This document shows positions 19,312-27,472 of a stretch of DNA of 32,101 bases, piece by piece. A program made the position numbers and the translations under genes. The stretch spans positions 1-32,101 of the forward strand of contig CALEUQ010000076.1 in assembly GCA_937920495.1 (NCBI GenBank). The letters are read 5' to 3'. The notes beneath the pieces were generated by a model. The model was not told the origin of the DNA. It saw only the letters and a program-made list of their open reading frames with translations, and ran no database searches. This stretch comes from an uncultured bacterium (GTDB taxonomy: Bacteria; Spirochaetota; UBA4802; UB4802). Each line of letters opens with the position of its first letter. The first letter of the stretch is position 1.

Positions 19312-20004
19312 TTATCCTAATTTTTCTAATAAAGCCTGGCTTACTTCTTTTACGCCTGGAGTGCCATCAACTTCAATAATTTTAGGTTTACCGCCATTCT
19401 GCTTTGAAATATCTTTGAAATATTGAACAGCAGCAAGTGTTCCTGTCTTTGTATCATAGTAGATATCATGTCGCTTATTGATAGCCGCTTCATCCTGATC
19501 ATCAGCCCGTGTTGAAAGCTTGCCACCACATACACGGCACACAAACTGGCCATCTTTTTGGGCAGGCTTGATTGCTTCAATATAAATGTTGTTTGGATGG
19601 TTGTTGTCATTTTCGCACAACCTTCTGCCCATGATGCGTTTTTTTGCACTATCTCTGTCAAGGACTATCTCAATAACGTAATCAAGAGCCATGCCAGCTT
19701 GTTGTAAAGCCCTGTCAAGGGCTTTTGCCTGTTCAACGTTTCGTGGGAACCCATCTAAGAGCCAGCCGTTTTTGCAGTCAGCTTCCTGTAACCGGTTTAA
19801 AATCATGGGGATGGTGATATCATCCGGAACTAAGTCGCCACGGTCAATGTACGCTTTGGCTTTAAGACCAAGTTCGGTGCCTTTTTTGATGTTGTCTCTA
19901 AAAATAACACCCGACTCAATGTGCGGAAGATTAAATTTTTTCTGTACAACCGCACCCTGTGTCCCCTTGCCACTGCCATTGGGCCCAAATATTAAAATAT
20001 TCAT
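19312..20004 (-). CDS. adk: Adenylate kinase, long-LID form
   Basis: 230 residues. Catalyses ATP + AMP to 2 ADP in the cytoplasm. The P-loop is GPNGSGKGT (about 8-16), the AMP-binding segment includes HIESGVIFRDNI and DGFPRNVEQA, and the Arg-containing GRRLC opens the LID. The LID (about 125-175) is long and carries Cys residues arranged as C-x25-C-x2-C with nearby Asp and His, suggesting a zinc-type LID with one non-Cys ligand. The C-terminal part has the usual D-G-T-P segment. The start ATG at 20004 has AGAGGTGG upstream. The gene is monocistronic, with its own terminator. Confidence 0.95.
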   Translation of the reverse strand: MNILIFGPNGSGKGTQGAVVQKKFNLPHIESGVIFRDNIKKGTELGLKAKAYIDRGDLVPDDITIPMILNRLQEADCKNGWLLDGFPRNVEQAKALDRALQQAGMALDYVIEIVLDRDSAKKRIMGRRLCENDNNHPNNIYIEAIKPAQKDGQFVCRVCGGKLSTRADDQDEAAINKRHDIYYDTKTGTLAAVQYFKDISKQNGGKPKIIEVDGTPGVKEVSQALLEKLG

Positions 20005-20300
20005 TGTACCACCTCTTGGATTAATATGTATGTAGCTGAAACATTCAGCATAAAAATCATTTCATAGCAACAGTAAAAAACCGTATCTAATTGTAAAGTA
20101 AGTTTTTATACTATCGATAGTTACCCAGTATAAGGAAATGATCTGAAATACCCATCGGAACGCCCGCAGTGGAAGGATTACTCATTACAGGATGATCTTC
20201 ATCCTGAAAGTAAAGAAAGAGTTTTTTTATTGCAATAAATCAATACACATCATAATAAAATTTTTATGTTTTAAATCTTTTGAAAAAAACGGAGGCTTGT
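20005..20300. other. Divergent intergenic region between adk and the monooxygenase gene
   Basis: Contains the palindromic CTATCGATAG (20111-20120) running into a copy of the recurring motif CGATAGTTAC (20115-20124). An 8-bp hairpin CAGGATGA-TCT-TCATCCTG lies at 20188-20206, without an adjacent T run. A possible plus-strand promoter is TTGCAA (20230-20235) with CATAAT/TAATAA near 20251-20258, at non-ideal spacing. No gene was seen. Confidence 0.5.
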
Positions 20301-20612
20301 ATGATAGTAAATATTGTCACCGTATATGTAAAGCCGGAGCATATACAGGATTTTATACAGGCTACACTCACAAATCATGAAAATTCCATTAAAGAATCGG
20401 GCAATCTTCGTTTTGATGTGCTGCAGTGTAAAGATGACCCAACAAAGTTTATTTTATATGAAGCATACCGCTCACCTCAAGATGCGGCAGAGCATAAAAA
20501 CACTCAGCACTATGCCATCTGGAAAGACACTGTTGCTCCGTGGATGGCAAAGCCGCGTGAAGGAACAACTTATATAATAATAGCACCAGCTGAGGTAGAC
20601 CAATGGAAATAA
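20301..20612 (+). CDS. Antibiotic-biosynthesis-monooxygenase-fold (ABM) protein
   Basis: 103-residue small alpha/beta protein of the dimeric ABM/quinol-monooxygenase or LsrG type. The signature is IVTVYVKPEHIQDFIQAT at the start, then SGNLRFDVLQCKDDPTKFILYEAY and AAEHKNTQHYAIWKDTV. Members oxidise quinols or process small signal molecules without cofactors; the substrate is unknown here. The ATG at 20301 has GGAGGC 8 bases upstream; an in-frame start at 20280 lacks this site. The last 10 bases overlap the start of the alcohol dehydrogenase gene, so the two are very probably translationally coupled. Confidence 0.88.
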   Translation: MIVNIVTVYVKPEHIQDFIQATLTNHENSIKESGNLRFDVLQCKDDPTKFILYEAYRSPQDAAEHKNTQHYAIWKDTVAPWMAKPREGTTYIIIAPAEVDQWK

Positions 20613-21772
20613 AATTTACTGTAGGCAGACTTCCATATACAGTGTTTTTTGCAGGAGCTATCGCCACATTGCCACAACACATCATACGCTATGGTACACG
20701 AATACTGCTTGTAACAGGAGGCCAGTCGTTAAAAAAGTCAGGGCGTTTTCACAAAATTGAGAAAATGTTAGGTGATGAAGGGATAGAATTTGAAAATGTG
20801 GCAGCCAGTGGTGAACCGCACACGCAGCTTATTGATGATGTGGTGCACCAGTATAAAGGCAAAGGAATTGATGCTGTGGTGTCCATAGGCGGGGGAAGTG
20901 TGATTGATGCCGGGAAAGCAATTTCAGCAATGATGCTCGTTGGCCAAACCGTAACTGATTACCTGGAGGTTGTTGGTACAAAACAACACAGTGGCGTCAA
21001 AGTACCGTTTATTGCAGTGCCCACTACTGCAGGCACAGGAAGCGAAGCAACAAAAAATGCAGTGCTTAGTAAAACGGGCAAAAACGGATTCAAGCGCTCG
21101 CTTCGCCATGATAATTTTGTACCTGATGTTGCCATTATTGATCCAGAGCTTATGATTGGTTGCCCGGTTGCTGTTACTGCAGCAAGCGGGCTTGATGCGC
21201 TCACTCAATTAATTGAGTCGTATGTATCAACGCAGGCAAATCCTTTTACCGATGCACTGGCACTAAGTGGTATTGAAAAGATTGCACACAGTTTACTTGC
21301 ACTGTGTATACATAATGAAGATACGGTAACTCACCGCGCTAATATGGCGTATGCTGCGTATATTTCGGGGATTACGCTGGCACACGCAGGACTTGGTGTG
21401 GTGCACGGGTTGGCATCACCTCTTGGGGCGCTTTTTGGCATTCCTCACGGTGTTGCGTGCGGAACAATGCTTGCTGCTTGTACAAAAGCAACAATTAACA
21501 AATTAAAAGATATGGGCGATAGTAACCATGTAAAAAAATATGCTGCAATAGGAAATATTTTGACTAAAAATAACAACAGCATTGATGATGCGTTAGAAGC
21601 GCTTGTTTGTAAATTAGAAGAATGGATTGCCATACTACAGATGCCGCGATTATCACACTATGGAATAACACCAGAAGATTTTCCGTTGATTATACGTGAT
21701 ACTGGCAATAAAAATAATCCAGCACCACTTGATGAACAGCAGATGGTGCAGATACTCAGTGAACGATTATGA
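20603..21772 (+). CDS. Iron-containing alcohol dehydrogenase
   Basis: 389-residue group III (Fe-dependent) alcohol dehydrogenase. The NAD-binding segment is VSIGGGSVIDAGKA, the family signature includes VPTTAGTGSEAT, and the metal ligands sit in GLDALTQLIES (Asp), HAGLGVVHGLASPLG (His) and GIPHGVACG (His). Such enzymes interconvert alcohols and aldehydes or ketones with NAD(P)H; the substrate is not evident. It overlaps the ABM-fold gene by 10 bases, so the two probably work in one small pathway, such as clearing a reactive carbonyl or quinone. No terminator is evident before the convergent dus gene, which ends 45 bases away. Confidence 0.94.
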   Translation: MEIKFTVGRLPYTVFFAGAIATLPQHIIRYGTRILLVTGGQSLKKSGRFHKIEKMLGDEGIEFENVAASGEPHTQLIDDVVHQYKGKGIDAVVSIGGGSVIDAGKAISAMMLVGQTVTDYLEVVGTKQHSGVKVPFIAVPTTAGTGSEATKNAVLSKTGKNGFKRSLRHDNFVPDVAIIDPELMIGCPVAVTAASGLDALTQLIESYVSTQANPFTDALALSGIEKIAHSLLALCIHNEDTVTHRANMAYAAYISGITLAHAGLGVVHGLASPLGALFGIPHGVACGTMLAACTKATINKLKDMGDSNHVKKYAAIGNILTKNNNSIDDALEALVCKLEEWIAILQMPRLSHYGITPEDFPLIIRDTGNKNNPAPLDEQQMVQILSERL

Positions 21773-21817
21773 TGATATCCGATAGTATTGAAACAAAGAA
21801 GCTATAAAATAAGATAT

Positions 21818-22744
21818 TTATGCCTTTTTATCACATAGTATATCAAGTATTCCAAAGATTTCTTCTATCGTTTCACACTTGATGATTTCCTGTCTCAGTT
21901 TACTTGCACCGGTGAAACCTTTGAGATAATGCACAATATGTTTTCGCATCAAAATTATACCATACGGTCCATATTGCTCGTGCATATGCGTGTAGTGCAG
22001 CTTAATTATTGTTTGCTTTTCTTTTATCGTTGGTGTTGTACCGCTGAATATCCATGGATTGCCCAATGCAGCGCGACCAATCATCACAGCGCTGCAACCG
22101 CTTGTCTGTAATTTATTTAAGGCATCCATATAGCTTGCGATATCACCATTTCCCACAATGGGGACCTTTGCCCTTTGAACTATCGCCGCAATTTTATCCC
22201 AGTCGGCTTTGCCGCTGTAGTACTGATCGCGCGTTCGTCCGTGTACGGTAATGAATGCAACGCCCGCCTGCTGTAGCGCATCTACAACTTCCATATAGTT
22301 TTGCGTTCCTGTAGTGAACCCAAGCCGTATCTTGGCCGACACGGGTATCGATACACTGCGTACCACAGCACTGGCAATTCTGTGGAGCAATTCAACATCT
22401 TTCAGCAATCCTGCACCTTTACCACTGTTGCATACTTTGGGAGCACAACAGCCGCAATTAATATCAATGCAATCGGGGTTGTGCGATAGCAACCGGCACG
22501 CAGCTTCCTGCATTATAATTGGATCATTGCCAAAAATCTGAATACCTATTGGCCTTTCGTGAGGAGTAATGGTAAGCAAATCAAGAGTCTTTTTGTTCTG
22601 GCGAACAATGCCATCAGCACTTAAAAGCTCGGTGAATACCATGCCCGCGCCAAACAAGCGAGCAATGCGCCTGAAAGGCGAGTCGGTGTAGCCTGCCATC
22701 GGTGCAAGCAGGATTGGGCTGTGTAGTGGAATTGGGAAATCCAT
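21818..22744 (-). CDS. dus: tRNA-dihydrouridine synthase (DusB-like)
   Basis: 308-residue FMN enzyme that reduces specific tRNA uridines to dihydrouridine. Visible features: start LLAPMAGYTDSPFRRI, IQIFGNDP, catalytic-loop DINCGCCAPKVCNSGKGAGLL (catalytic Cys in the GC-x-x-P-K-V context; the usual Pro after it is Cys here), VSAKIRLGF, the TVHGRTRDQYYSG tRNA/FMN segment, VGNGDI and the MIGRAALGNPWIF phosphate-binding loop. The length is typical. It appears monocistronic. The ATG at 22744 starts directly at the family N-terminus. Confidence 0.95.
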   Translation of the reverse strand: MDFPIPLHSPILLAPMAGYTDSPFRRIARLFGAGMVFTELLSADGIVRQNKKTLDLLTITPHERPIGIQIFGNDPIIMQEAACRLLSHNPDCIDINCGCCAPKVCNSGKGAGLLKDVELLHRIASAVVRSVSIPVSAKIRLGFTTGTQNYMEVVDALQQAGVAFITVHGRTRDQYYSGKADWDKIAAIVQRAKVPIVGNGDIASYMDALNKLQTSGCSAVMIGRAALGNPWIFSGTTPTIKEKQTIIKLHYTHMHEQYGPYGIILMRKHIVHYLKGFTGASKLRQEIIKCETIEEIFGILDILCDKKA

Positions 22745-23110
22745 AGATACGTATTACCATAGCGCACGCATATACTCTATTAAAAATTTTGTTTCTCACA
22801 GGGCTCTGACCCTAAATAAAGTTGCAATAGCTGCAAGACTATAGCAAAGGCAGCAAAGATTTTGTTATTCTTTTTCCTTTGTAAACCCTGAGCTATTACT
22901 AATTGTGTACTTTGCAGTTAATTACAATGCTCTGACCCCAGCGTTTTTTGCGTTCCTTGAAGTTTTTGCATTTGGCATCCTTGTGTTTAAAACCTTATCC
23001 TCTGACTCCGTTTTACAAAATTTATCTGGATATATATTTTTTGCTTGATAAAAATGTATTTTGCATAGCACACTCATAGAAATTATACGCACCAAAGGGG
23101 GTTTGATAGT
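22745..23110. other. Divergent intergenic region, 366 bases, with degenerate GCTCTGACCC repeats
   Basis: No credible gene. GCTCTGACCC occurs at 22803-22812 and 22929-22938, with a degraded CCTCTGACTCC at 22999-23009. The first lies in a small hairpin AGGG-CTCTGA-CCCT (22800-22813). A plausible promoter for the next gene is TTGCAT (23061-23066), a 17-base spacer and TATACG (23084-23089), though its start site would fall very close to the ribosome-binding site. Confidence 0.5.
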
Positions 23111-25066
23111 ATGAAAAAATATATAGTACTATGCTGCATTATTGTAGCATGTGCAATGCCATTATCTGCACAGGATTTGACTATTATACAGACCACAGAT
23201 TTACATTCTCATTTTTTAGGATTTTCGCCTAATATAGATTATACACCGGATACAATCAATGATGATACTACTGTGGGTGGATGGGCCCGTATTGCTACTG
23301 TCATAAACGACGTAAAAAAAAGCAGGAAACATCCGGTGCTGGTACTTGATTCCGGTGATTTTCTGATGGGTTCGTTCTTCCATCTTTTGTGCCGTGAGGA
23401 GGCTTTTGAACTGAGGCTCATGAAAAAGATGGGATATGACGTCATCACATTGGGCAATCATGAATTTGACCTTTATCCGGATGGCCTGGCACGCATCATA
23501 CGTGCAGCACAGAAGTACAATGCACTTCCGGCCATTGTTGCAAGCAATATTGTATTCAGTGCCGATAGCACAGATGATGACAGCCTGGAAAAAGTCTTTG
23601 AGGATGAACTGGTCAAACCATACACTGTCATTACAAAAGGAACATTAAAAATAGGTTTTTTTGGGCTTATTGGTAAAGATGCTGCTGAAGTTGCACCGTT
23701 TGCATCGCCAGTAACGTTTGCCGATCAGGTACAGACAGCAACACAGATGGTTGATATATTGCGTAACAAAGAAAAGGTGAATATAGTAATATGCATTTCA
23801 CATAGTGGTATACGGAAGTATAAAGATAAAGATGAGATTGAAGCAGGGAAATCAGAAGACATACAGCTTGCCAAAGCAGTGAAAGGGATAGATGTCATCA
23901 TAAGCGGGCACACTCATGTAAAGATTTCTCAACCAATACTGGTAGATAACACAATCATCACACAATCGTATGAGTATGGCAAGCAGGTAGCTGTGTTAGA
24001 TCTCACATACACGGGTCGAGGTGTCCTGTTAAAAGACTATAAATATATTGACATCAACGATTCCATAAAAGGCGATCCTGCAATAACTGCGTTAATCAAT
24101 CAGTTTGCGCAGGTGGTCAATAAACGGGTACTATCGCCGCTAAAATTAAAATGGGATAGTGTACTTGCTAAAACCACATTTGATCTTGTCATAAAAGAAG
24201 AAGAAACCAACCTTGGCAATTTGATTGCCGATTCTATACGCTGGTACATAAATAAAGTTGATTCCGATCCCAAAGATCCTGATAGCAAGGTTGTAATGGG
24301 TGTAATATCAAATGGTGTTATCCGTGACAACATTGTTGTGGGCAAAACCGGCAAGGTGGTGCTGTCTGATGCATTTGCTGCAATACCGCTTGGCATAGGT
24401 ATGGATGAAAAAAAGACAATGGGCTATCCTTTGATTACCTGCTATCTGTACGCATCGGAGATTAAGAAGGCGCTTGAAATTTTAACAAGTATCTATCCTT
24501 TAAAGGGAAGCGATTATTTCATTCAGATATCGGGTGTCAAATTCACCTACAATCCCAATCGGATACTTTTTGATCGCGTTACTGAAATATGGATTGGTGA
24601 TGAACAAAACGGCTATGCTAAGCTTGATTATTCTGACACAAACAAGAAACTTTATCGCGTTGCAGCCGATATCTACAATGCAACGTTCCTAAAAATTATT
24701 GGCAACTTTACCTGGCACATTCTGGATATTGTCCCAAAATGGCGTGATGGAACACCAATTGAGAAACTCACCGAAGCCCGCGTGGATGCTGATAAACGTA
24801 AAGCAGGCATTCAGGAACTTAAAGAGTGGCAGGGTGTCATTGAATATATACGAAGCTTCAAGGATGAAGACGGTGATGGCATTGCGGATGTGCCTGCAAT
24901 GTACAAAGCACCACTTGGCAGAATAGTGGCTGAAGCAAGCCTAAATCCGTACAATTTACTCAAACGAGGGACAAAGGTTACCTGGATTGGATTTTTCATC
25001 TTTATTTTTGTACTGGCGATAGTTACTGTGATAGTAGTAGCAGTGGTTAAAAAGGTGAGAAGGTGA
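23111..25066 (+). CDS. 5'-nucleotidase/UshA-family metallophosphatase, membrane-anchored
   Basis: 651 residues. Residues 1-20 are a signal peptide ending in PLSA. The calcineurin-like phosphoesterase domain (about 22-300) has all motifs: TTDLHSHF (Asp30, His32), LDSGDFLMG, TLGNHEFD, ISHSG and SGHTHVK. The 5'-nucleotidase C-terminal domain (about 335-550) includes ETNLGNLIADSIRW and the substrate-site ISNGVIRDNI. A single hydrophobic helix near 626-646, followed by a basic tail (VKKVRR), would anchor the enzyme with the catalytic part outside the cytoplasm. It probably hydrolyses extracellular nucleotides or sugar nucleotides for salvage. The start has AAAGGGGG upstream. A copy of the GCGATAGTTAC motif lies within the coding sequence at 25016-25026. 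Confidence 0.93.
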   Translation: MKKYIVLCCIIVACAMPLSAQDLTIIQTTDLHSHFLGFSPNIDYTPDTINDDTTVGGWARIATVINDVKKSRKHPVLVLDSGDFLMGSFFHLLCREEAFELRLMKKMGYDVITLGNHEFDLYPDGLARIIRAAQKYNALPAIVASNIVFSADSTDDDSLEKVFEDELVKPYTVITKGTLKIGFFGLIGKDAAEVAPFASPVTFADQVQTATQMVDILRNKEKVNIVICISHSGIRKYKDKDEIEAGKSEDIQLAKAVKGIDVIISGHTHVKISQPILVDNTIITQSYEYGKQVAVLDLTYTGRGVLLKDYKYIDINDSIKGDPAITALINQFAQVVNKRVLSPLKLKWDSVLAKTTFDLVIKEEETNLGNLIADSIRWYINKVDSDPKDPDSKVVMGVISNGVIRDNIVVGKTGKVVLSDAFAAIPLGIGMDEKKTMGYPLITCYLYASEIKKALEILTSIYPLKGSDYFIQISGVKFTYNPNRILFDRVTEIWIGDEQNGYAKLDYSDTNKKLYRVAADIYNATFLKIIGNFTWHILDIVPKWRDGTPIEKLTEARVDADKRKAGIQELKEWQGVIEYIRSFKDEDGDGIADVPAMYKAPLGRIVAEASLNPYNLLKRGTKVTWIGFFIFIFVLAIVTVIVVAVVKKVRR

Positions 25067-25091
25067 AAATAATTAACTAAACATTATTAGT

Positions 25092-25128
25092 TCTCTGCGT
25101 GATACATGCAGGTTGTATCACGCAGAGA
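25092..25128. other. Perfect 14-bp inverted repeat after the phosphatase gene
   Basis: TCTCTGCGTGATAC, a 9-base loop and GTATCACGCAGAGA form a strong hairpin 26 bases after the stop codon. There is no T run on either side, so it is not a classical terminator; it may be a 3'-end stabilising structure or the edge of a mobile or repeat element. Confidence 0.6.
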
Positions 25129-25129
25129 T

Positions 25130-25454
25130 AAAGTGGATTGCTGGAATACTATTGTTACTGATGGATATGATTTTCTGAATAAAAAGCGTAGAGAAGCAGT
25201 AATAGGAGTTGTAAGTTTAAATACGGCAGTAAGTATGCTTTTTTAGCTTTGGGCACAATCAGTATATGTATTTGGTTCATTGCTTACTCCTGATAAATTT
25301 GGTGAAATGTCAGATGTTGATAAATATGAAAAGGTTGTCACCGGATAAAAGAAGAGGTTTTTTAGCCAATTTAAAAGAAATTTTTGGTGATGTTCCATTT
25401 GATGTGCTTTTTGATGATGCGCTACTGCCACATATTTTGACTAAAATTAAATAA
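25130..25454 (+). pseudogene. Decayed nucleotidyltransferase (MNT-type, polymerase-beta fold)
   Basis: One frame reads AQSVYVFGSLLTPDKFGEMS followed by DVD, the GS-x(n)-SDxD active-site motif of minimal nucleotidyltransferases. The frame is interrupted upstream by TAG at 25244-25246 and ends shortly after the motif. Continuation appears in another frame from about 25329: KRLSPDKRRGFLANLKEIFG then DVPFDVLFDDALLPHILTKI, the usual C-terminal half of such proteins, ending at TAA 25452-25454. A frameshift therefore lies between about 25321 and 25329, on top of the nonsense codon. The left limit is uncertain. Intact relatives are often antitoxins of HEPN toxins; no HEPN partner is recognisable nearby. 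A sequencing error could explain one defect but hardly both. Confidence 0.7.
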
Positions 25455-25560
25455 AGAAGGAAAAATAAGGAAGCCCTCATAGTTTTTTGTGGTTATTTGA
25501 TGAAGCACGATACATGATATAAAAAATTGTAAAAAATTTTGAAAATTTTTTAAATTTTTT

Positions 25561-25606
25561 CCTCCTCATGCGTTGTATATATAAAACGCATAGTGTTAAG
25601 GAGGAT
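25561..25606 (+). promoter_or_regulatory. comM leader hairpin that can mask its ribosome-binding site
   Basis: CCTCCT (25561-25566) is complementary to AGGAGG in the Shine-Dalgarno stretch (25599-25606). Between them ATGCGTT (25568-25574) pairs with AACGCAT (25585-25591). Together they can form a nested stem-loop that hides the ribosome-binding site of comM. If transcription instead starts inside (TATATA at 25578-25583 could be a -10 box), the outer stem would not be transcribed. Confidence 0.5.
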
Positions 25607-25611
25607 TTATT

Positions 25612-27129
25612 ATGCTTTCAAAAGCAACATCGCTTGTCATACACGGTATTGAGGCTCATTTAATTGATGTTGAGGTGGATATAGTTAAAGGACTGCCCAA
25701 TTTTACCATTGTTGGGTTGCCTGATTCCATCATTCGTGAGTCAAAGGACAGGATTCGATCGGCAATTGAAAACTCAGGATTTGAATTTCCGCCAAAAAAT
25801 TTTATTGTCAACCTGGCTCCTGCTGGCTATCGCAAGGAAGGAGCTAACCTTGATTTACCCATTGCAGTATCAATTCTTATTGCAACAGGGCAGGTGGACA
25901 GTGCGCGCGTTGATATCCCTATGGTTGGCGAGCTGTCGCTTGATGGAAGGGTACGTCCCATCAAGGGGGTAATATCCATGGCCATTGCGCTGTATAGAGC
26001 AGGTATTCACGAGTTTATTGTGCCGTATGAAAACCGCAATGAAGCAACAGCAATTGAAGGAATTAAGGTATATCCGGTTAAGGATATTGCTGATGCAATA
26101 GAAGCCTGCTGTGGAAGGATGCAGGCATATACTCATCATGAAAGTGGCGATAGCCCCGGGAATGGGTATCTTGATATGGCAAGCGTCATGGGACAGGAAT
26201 CAGCCAAACGTGCACTGGAGATAGCAGCTGCAGGAAGGCACAATATATTAATGTATGGACCGCCGGGTTCTGGTAAGACCATGCTTGCAAAATGTGTACC
26301 GGGTATTTTGCCGCCGCTTACCAAAGAACAGGCAATTATGACCACCATGATTCATTCAGTGGGTGGGGTTTTAGGACACGGGCAGGGTATTATGTACACA
26401 CCGCCGTTTAGAGCACCGCACCATACAAGCTCTGATGCGGCACTTGTTGGCGGCGGCAAAATCCCAAACGTGGGAGAGGTATCACTGGCTCATAACGGTG
26501 TGCTATTTCTGGATGAGTTTGTGGAATTCCGCAATGATGTGATACAGGCATTGCGACAGCCGCTGGAAGATTGCCATATCACCATCTCGCGTGCAATGGG
26601 TACCATGACATTCCCTGCTGACTTTATGTTGGTTGCATCAAGCAATCCCTGCCAGTGCGGCTATCTGTTTGATCCAGAGATACCATGTAAATGTTCTCAA
26701 TCAAAGATACGTAATTATTTTAGCAAAATAGCTGGTCCTATTCTTGACAGAATTGATATTGAAGTGTTAGTGGGAAGAGTACCATATAAGGACCTTCTGG
26801 GTAAAGGTAGTGCCGAAAGTTCACGTGCAGTGCGCGAGCGCGTAATAAAAGCGCGCGAGATTCAGGCAAAACGTTTCAAGGGCCGAAGTACCACCTGTAA
26901 TGGACGCATGAGCAGCGATGAAGTCAAAGAGTTTTGCGCCATAAACGCTGAGTGTGAATCACTGCTTGAGCTTGCAATAAAGCGCATGAACCTTTCAGCG
27001 CGAAGCTTTTTCCGTATATTAAAAGTCAGTCGTACTATTGCAGATCTGGATAATTCAGAATCAATTGAAAAGCGCCATATCCTTGAGGCACTGTCATATA
27101 AAAATTTACAGCGATATTATGATATTTAG
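25612..27129 (+). CDS. comM: ComM/YifB-family Mg-chelatase-like AAA+ ATPase
   Basis: 505 residues, standard for YifB/ComM. The N-terminal Lon-protease-like domain (about 1-170) contains LPNFTIVGLPDSIIRES and AGYRKEGANLDLPIA. The Mg-chelatase AAA+ core has Walker A GPPGSGKT (about 223-230), FRAPHHTSSDAALVGGG, Walker B VLFLDEFVEF and the ASSNPCQCGY Cys segment. The C-terminal domain (NLSARSFFRILKVSRTIADL) is complete. In Vibrio and other bacteria ComM is a hexameric helicase that promotes branch migration during natural transformation; in this organism the role is inferred. A strong AAGGAGGA precedes the ATG, within a possible hairpin. Confidence 0.96.
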   Translation: MLSKATSLVIHGIEAHLIDVEVDIVKGLPNFTIVGLPDSIIRESKDRIRSAIENSGFEFPPKNFIVNLAPAGYRKEGANLDLPIAVSILIATGQVDSARVDIPMVGELSLDGRVRPIKGVISMAIALYRAGIHEFIVPYENRNEATAIEGIKVYPVKDIADAIEACCGRMQAYTHHESGDSPGNGYLDMASVMGQESAKRALEIAAAGRHNILMYGPPGSGKTMLAKCVPGILPPLTKEQAIMTTMIHSVGGVLGHGQGIMYTPPFRAPHHTSSDAALVGGGKIPNVGEVSLAHNGVLFLDEFVEFRNDVIQALRQPLEDCHITISRAMGTMTFPADFMLVASSNPCQCGYLFDPEIPCKCSQSKIRNYFSKIAGPILDRIDIEVLVGRVPYKDLLGKGSAESSRAVRERVIKAREIQAKRFKGRSTTCNGRMSSDEVKEFCAINAECESLLELAIKRMNLSARSFFRILKVSRTIADLDNSESIEKRHILEALSYKNLQRYYDI

Positions 27130-27171
27130 TGGAAATATTGTTGAGTAATATTGATTTTTGTCCCGTAGTGC

Positions 27172-27448
27172 GTCATCCTGGACTCGATCCAGGATCTAAA
27201 GATTCTGAGTCAAGCTCAGAATGACGCCAACGTGTCATCCTGGACTCGATCCAGGATCTCTTTGTATGAATAGATTCTGAGTCAAGCTCAGAATGACGCC
27301 AACGTGTCATCCTGGACTCGATTCAGGTGCCATACGTTGCGTCATCCTGGACTCGATCCAGGTGCCATACGTTGCGTCATCCTGGACTCGATCCAGGATC
27401 TCTTTGTATGATTTGTATGAGTAGATTCTGAGTCAAGCTCAGAATGAC
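27172..27448. repeat. Cluster of palindromic repeat units (two hairpin types)
   Basis: Type A begins GTCATCCTGGACTCGATCC and folds as ATCCTGGA-CTCGA-TCCAGGAT; five copies start near 27172, 27234, 27307, 27341 and 27377, the third and fourth being truncated after CAGG. Type B is AGATTCTGAGTCAAGCTCAG plus AATGAC and folds as ATTCTGAG-TCAAG-CTCAGAAT; three copies end near 27225, 27296 and 27448. An A unit followed by a B unit forms a composite with outer GTCAT/ATGAC ends. Short spacers (CGCCAACGT, TCTTTGTATGA, GTGCCATACGTTGC) are themselves repeated, so tandem duplication has occurred. This matches non-autonomous palindromic repeat elements found in many bacterial genomes. Confidence 0.9.
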
Positions 27449-27472
27449 ATCTGTTTACAAGGGAGGTGTTCT

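Noticed and set aside
25092..25128. Rho-independent terminator of the phosphatase gene
   Set aside because: The stem is strong but no T run follows on either strand, so it was listed as an inverted repeat only.
27172..27448. CRISPR array
   Set aside because: Units are self-palindromic, of two kinds, with spacers that are themselves repeated and of irregular length; no cas genes are present.
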